Below, piece after piece: positions 33,146-36,710 of a stretch of 36,710 nt of DNA. The notes beneath the pieces were generated by a model that was not told where the DNA came from, did not search any database, and saw only the letters and a list, made by a program, of their open reading frames with translations. The stretch comes from Holophagales bacterium (lineage in GTDB: Bacteria; Acidobacteriota; Thermoanaerobaculia; Multivoradales; Multivoraceae): positions 37,548 to 74,257 of the forward strand of contig VXUF01000078.1 in the NCBI GenBank assembly GCA_009837085.1, in the 5' to 3' direction. How positions within the stretch are numbered: the stretch's first letter is position 1; the number at the start of each line of letters is the position of its first letter. The translations under genes were made by a program, and so were the position numbers.

Positions 33146-33185
33146 GGCGTCAGACTACCAACACCCGCACGCGAGAACCCCGGCG

Positions 33186-34916
33186 TCACCGCCAGTCGAA
33201 CTCCGGCGTCAGGCTGACCTGCCGGTCCCCTCCCAACACCTCGGGCAAACGCAGGCGGTAGTAGTTCAGCGGAATCCCGCCGTACCAGTAGCGGTGCCGG
33301 GCGATCCGGGTCGGCCGCTCGAGAACATGGAGGGCCGTCGGCTGCCCCGCGCCCTCGCCGACAGGCGCCAGCGTCACCGTCAGACTGGCAAGCCGTACCG
33401 GCGAACCGACAAGGAGTTCGCCGTCACCGGACGGCTGATAGCGGATCCCGTCCGGTCCCTGCGGCCAGACGCCGTCGCCGATCAGCCGCACGCGCAGGTC
33501 GCCGTGCTGGATATCCGCCGGCGCCGATCCGAGGTGAATCTGGGATGTCTCCACCGGCAGGAGGCCCTTCGCGGCCGCCGATACGTAGCGCAGCCGTCGA
33601 GCGCCGTGCTCGGGATCGATCTCCACCGGGAAAGAGGCCGCCGTCCGCCACAGCGGCAGGACGAACAGCGCGGCCACCACGGACATGGCCGCGAGCCACC
33701 GCCTCGAGGGCGGCCGCTCGATCAGGAACCAGCAGGCTGCATACAGGGGCAGGAACCACCGGTTGGCGATGGCTCCCGCTCCCCCGTAGAAGTTGTACGG
33801 GTTCTTGATCAGGAAGGCCAGGAGTCCGACGGCGATGCCGAGAAGCAGCCATCGCCGCGGCGACCCGCGCCGCAGGCAGACGCAGGCGAGGAGCAACGGC
33901 AGAAAGTACGGAACGATGCCAATGCTCCGGCCAATCAGCGCGTAGACCAGGTTGTGGCCGAGTAGCGCCGCGTCGAGGTCCGGCAGCAGGAAGCCCTCGC
34001 GGGCCCAGGACGCGTCACCGCGCACGGACAACAGCTCGGACCAGCTCTGCCGCTCGAAGTCGACGTCCGGATAGCCCGTGGCGCTGCTGAATCCCTGCCG
34101 TTCGCTCACGTAGGGAGTCCACGCGCCGCCGCTTGCGCGATGAAACCAGGCGGAACCGGCAAGCAGCAGGATCGCGCCGGCCACCACGAGCGCGGCCGCC
34201 CGGCGGCCCCACGCCTGACGAAGCGTCGGCGACGTAGCCAGGAGCACCGCCGCCAGCACCGCCAGATAGAACGGCCGACCGGCCCCGGCAACCGCCAGCA
34301 GCGCTCCTCCGGACGCCAGCCGCGCCGGAGAGAGTTGCCTGCCCTCGAACCAGGGATCCAGACAGCAAAGCCCGATCGCCGTGACGACCAGGTAGAAGAG
34401 GTCCGCGTGAATCCAGAACACCTGGCCGAAGGTGACCGAGAAGAAGAGAAGGAACGCCGCAACCAGCGGGCCGTCCGCGCCGATCCGGGTGGCCAGCAGG
34501 CAGTCGAGCAGCAGCGCCGCAAGAAGAAACAGCAGCAGGTTCGCCAGGATCGGGCCACGCTGCGGCGCGAGCCGGACGAAAGGCGCGAGGTAGAGCGAGT
34601 AGAAGGCCGGCTTGGCATAGACGAGCGTCGCGCCGTCGTCAACGCTCTGGAGGATCAGCGGGTCGGGCACCTTGCCCGTCAACCGCTGGTAGCGCCGGAA
34701 GTCGGCTTCTTCGTAGCTCCGGTCGAGATCAAAGGCCAGGCTCTGGGCCTGCATCGCGTAGACGCCCTCGTCGCCCACGGTGTAGGGCCAGTCCGACGGA
34801 TCGAAGACCGCTACTCCGGTCGCCAGGGCGAGCAGGAGCACCCAGAGCACGACCCGCTGCCAGGTCGGCGCGCCGACGCATCGCCACGTTTGCCCGCTAC
34901 CCGAGACTCCTCCCAT
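33186..34916 (-). CDS. GT-C-like integral membrane glycosyltransferase (putative)
   Basis: This 576-residue protein has about 10-12 membrane helices in its first 400 residues, beginning RVVLWVLLLALATGVAVF. The first extracytoplasmic loop carries VGDEGVYAMQAQSL with Asp49 and Glu50, matching the acidic motif of GT-C enzymes such as the ArnT/PMT (GT39) families. These use polyprenyl-phosphate sugars outside the membrane. The final roughly 150 residues are a soluble, beta-rich domain. The sequence is divergent, so the glycosyltransferase call rests on topology and the acidic loop only. Start ATG 34916 has no strong ribosome binding site. It is divergent from the TonB receptor (158 bp between). 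Confidence 0.65.
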   Translation of the reverse strand: MGGVSGSGQTWRCVGAPTWQRVVLWVLLLALATGVAVFDPSDWPYTVGDEGVYAMQAQSLAFDLDRSYEEADFRRYQRLTGKVPDPLILQSVDDGATLVYAKPAFYSLYLAPFVRLAPQRGPILANLLLFLLAALLLDCLLATRIGADGPLVAAFLLFFSVTFGQVFWIHADLFYLVVTAIGLCCLDPWFEGRQLSPARLASGGALLAVAGAGRPFYLAVLAAVLLATSPTLRQAWGRRAAALVVAGAILLLAGSAWFHRASGGAWTPYVSERQGFSSATGYPDVDFERQSWSELLSVRGDASWAREGFLLPDLDAALLGHNLVYALIGRSIGIVPYFLPLLLACVCLRRGSPRRWLLLGIAVGLLAFLIKNPYNFYGGAGAIANRWFLPLYAACWFLIERPPSRRWLAAMSVVAALFVLPLWRTAASFPVEIDPEHGARRLRYVSAAAKGLLPVETSQIHLGSAPADIQHGDLRVRLIGDGVWPQGPDGIRYQPSGDGELLVGSPVRLASLTVTLAPVGEGAGQPTALHVLERPTRIARHRYWYGGIPLNYYRLRLPEVLGGDRQVSLTPEFDWR

Positions 34917-35074
34917 CCGGCCGGGACGCTAGCAGCCGGACCCGGAACGGACGCTAACTACGCCAGGTAAAGGGAATCTGACGACCACGAGCCAGGTTGT
35001 GACTCGATCTGGCCGCGAGAGGTGGTGTAGTCTTCGACGCGGTCGACGTGCAATCGAACAAAGGAGCACTTCCG
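34917..35074. promoter_or_regulatory. Divergent intergenic region between glycosyltransferase and TonB receptor
   Basis: These 158 bp must hold the start signals for both outward-facing genes. AAGGAG (35061-35066) is a clear ribosome binding site eight bases before the receptor ATG. A TAGTCT (35028-35033) could be a -10 box, but no matching -35 at the usual distance was seen. No operator palindrome was recognised. Confidence 0.4.
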
Positions 35075-36710
35075 ATGAGGAAACTTGAAGTCGAGCCCCT
35101 CTGCCTGTCGTACCTGCTGGTCCTGTTCCTGGCGCTCTGTCTGGCCGTTCCAGTTCTGGCTCAGGAGGGGGACAACCAAGACGAGTCCGAGACCGAAGAA
35201 CCGCAGGAGTTCGAAGAGACGATCGTCGTCGTCGGTACCCGGACGGAGGGACGCACAGTCACCGCATCGCCCGTGCCGGTCGACGTCATTCCCGAGACCG
35301 AGCTGGTCAGCCAGGGAACCAACGACCTGACGGACCGGATCCGCACCGTCGTCCCGTCCTACAACGTCGGCACCCAGCCGATCAGTGACGCGGCCACCCT
35401 GGTCCGGCCGGCCAACCTTCGCGGCCTGGCGCCGGACCACACCCTGATCCTGGTCAACGGCAAGCGCCGTCACCGCGCCGCCGTCATCGCCTGGCTGGGC
35501 AACGGCATCTCCGATGGCTCCCAGGGGCCGGACATCTCCATCATCCCGGCCATCGCGCTGCGCCAGGTCGAAGTCCTCCGCGACGGCGCCTCGGCACAGT
35601 ACGGCTCCGACGCGATCGCCGGCGTCATCAACTTCCAGCTCAAGGACGCGAGCTCGGGCGGCAGCGTGGAAATCCGGTCGGGTCAATTCCAGGACTCGAA
35701 CCCGGGCTCCAGCTCCGGCTTCGGCGGCCAGTACACCTTCGCCGGCGACAAGGGCATGTCCTACGCCGTCGCCGCGAACTTCGGCATGCCGATGGGCGAG
35801 AACGGCTTCTTCAACCTGAGCATGGAGTACGGCGCCGCCGACCCGACGAGCCGCAGCGTCCAGCGGAACGACGCGATCAACATCATCAACACCGGCAACA
35901 GCGACATCCGCAACCCGGCTCAGGTCTGGGGTTCGCCGCTGGTCGAGGACGACATCAAGCTGTTCGCCAACTTCGGCAGCCTGTTCAACAACGGCACGCA
36001 GTTCTACGGCCACGCCAACTACGCCAGCCGGACGACCACGGGCGGCTTCTACTTCCGCAACCCGAACACGCGGACCGGCGTCTTCACCTATTCGGACCCG
36101 GCGAGACGGGGCAACTTCCTGCTCGTCGGCGATCGTGTGTGGGCCGCAACCGGCGTCGAGGGCGCCGGCAACTGCCCCGCGATTCCGATCGTCGACCACG
36201 TGCCCGACCCCGCCGCCCTGGCCGCGGTCGAAGCGGACCCGAACTGCTTCACGCTGCGGACCCGCTTCCCCGGCGGCTTCACGCCGCAGTTCGGCGGCGA
36301 CCTGATCGATTCCTCGATCGTTGCCGGCCTCCGCGGCTACCTTGACAGCGGCATGACCTGGGATCTCAGCGTCAACGTCGGTAGCAGCGAGGTCGACCAG
36401 TTCATCTACAACACGGTGAACGCCTCGCTCGGCTACGACACGCCGACGTCGTTCATGCCCGGCATCTACGAGCAGACCGACACGAACGTCAACTTCGACA
36501 TCACCTACCCGGTGCGCGACAACATGAGCCTCGCCGCCGGTCTCGAGTGGCGCAACGAGCAGTTCCGGATCGGCGCCGGTGACCCGGCCTCCTGGGAGAT
36601 CGGCCCCTACGCCGCCCAGGGATTCAGCTCCGGTTCGAACGGCTTCCACGGCTATCGCGCCGCCGGCACCGCCGGCACCTGGGATCGCGCCCACGTCGCG
36701 CTCTACGGCG
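35075..36710 (+). CDS. TonB-dependent outer membrane receptor (3' partial)
   Basis: The frame stays open from ATG 35075 to the right edge (545 codons), so the C terminus is outside the window. A signal peptide covers about residues 1-29 (LLVLFLALCLAVPVLAQ). An acidic linker follows, then a TonB-box-like EETIVVVGTR. The plug domain comes next, with SPVPVDVIPETEL, NLRGLAPDHTLILVNGKRRH, IPAIALRQVEVLRDGASAQYGSDAIAGVINF and the following beta-barrel strands (EIRSGQF, YAVAANFGMPMG). These are the hallmarks of TonB-dependent receptors, which import siderophores, vitamin B12, sugars or other ligands through the outer membrane. Two Cys about 22 residues apart (NCPAI and NCFTL) may form a loop disulfide. 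The ligand cannot be identified. Confidence 0.93.
   Translation, partial: MRKLEVEPLCLSYLLVLFLALCLAVPVLAQEGDNQDESETEEPQEFEETIVVVGTRTEGRTVTASPVPVDVIPETELVSQGTNDLTDRIRTVVPSYNVGTQPISDAATLVRPANLRGLAPDHTLILVNGKRRHRAAVIAWLGNGISDGSQGPDISIIPAIALRQVEVLRDGASAQYGSDAIAGVINFQLKDASSGGSVEIRSGQFQDSNPGSSSGFGGQYTFAGDKGMSYAVAANFGMPMGENGFFNLSMEYGAADPTSRSVQRNDAINIINTGNSDIRNPAQVWGSPLVEDDIKLFANFGSLFNNGTQFYGHANYASRTTTGGFYFRNPNTRTGVFTYSDPARRGNFLLVGDRVWAATGVEGAGNCPAIPIVDHVPDPAALAAVEADPNCFTLRTRFPGGFTPQFGGDLIDSSIVAGLRGYLDSGMTWDLSVNVGSSEVDQFIYNTVNASLGYDTPTSFMPGIYEQTDTNVNFDITYPVRDNMSLAAGLEWRNEQFRIGAGDPASWEIGPYAAQGFSSGSNGFHGYRAAGTAGTWDRAHVALYG

Noticed and set aside
1..36710. CRISPR arrays, tRNA or rRNA genes, insertion sequences, prophage or attachment sites
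   Set aside because: No spaced direct repeats, cloverleaf-like segments, transposase or integrase frames or terminal inverted repeats were seen, and composition is uniform.

Overview
This is a high-GC, densely coded bacterial window of 36.7 kb with about 32 genes and almost no non-coding space. The gene content suggests an Acidobacteriota-like, outer-membrane-bearing organism. It has two proteins of the 'VWFA-related Acidobacterial domain' type (one fused to a GWxTD domain), an LpxD lipid A acyltransferase, a TonB-dependent receptor, a Planctomycete/Acidobacteria-type PSD cytochrome with a DUF1552 partner, and a LysW-dependent amino acid operon. The phylum assignment is inferred from family content, not from a marker gene. 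I saw no tRNA, rRNA, CRISPR array, insertion sequence or phage gene.

Layout. Positions 2-15024 (+ strand) form a run of housekeeping and accessory genes: the end of an amidohydrolase, lpxD, an acyl-CoA carboxyltransferase, the GWxTD-VWFA protein, tag (3-methyladenine glycosylase I), a secreted beta-propeller protein, a secreted alpha/beta hydrolase, a 2Fe-2S ferredoxin, a UPF0173 metal-dependent hydrolase, an ABC exporter pair, a ribokinase-family kinase and a DegT-type aminotransferase. Positions 15021-21349 (- strand) hold, in transcript order, a LiaF-like membrane protein, a VOC protein, an M23 peptidase, the PSD dihaem cytochrome and the Tat-exported DUF1552 protein. Positions 21456-32287 (+ strand) hold an alpha/beta hydrolase with a Cys in the nucleophile position, a second VWFA protein, a MOSC protein, a rhodanese, and then the operon lysW-lysX-lysY-lysZ-lysJ-lysK followed by a BCCT transporter. 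Positions 32339-34916 (- strand) encode a GT-C-like membrane glycosyltransferase and a pentahaem cytochrome. A TonB-dependent receptor starts at 35075 and runs off the right edge.

The clearest functional unit is the LysW operon. The small acidic carrier LysW is joined at its C-terminal Glu to the amino group of glutamate or 2-aminoadipate by LysX. LysZ, LysY and LysJ then phosphorylate, reduce and transaminate the bound intermediate, and LysK releases ornithine or lysine. No homocitrate-branch genes are in the window, so the end product is unresolved. The operon has its own 265-bp leader. It starts at a promoter-like TTGACA overlapping the stop codon of the preceding gene and contains a strong 15-bp hairpin about 60 bp before lysW. 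This leader is the most interesting non-coding structure here and may be an attenuator or terminator.
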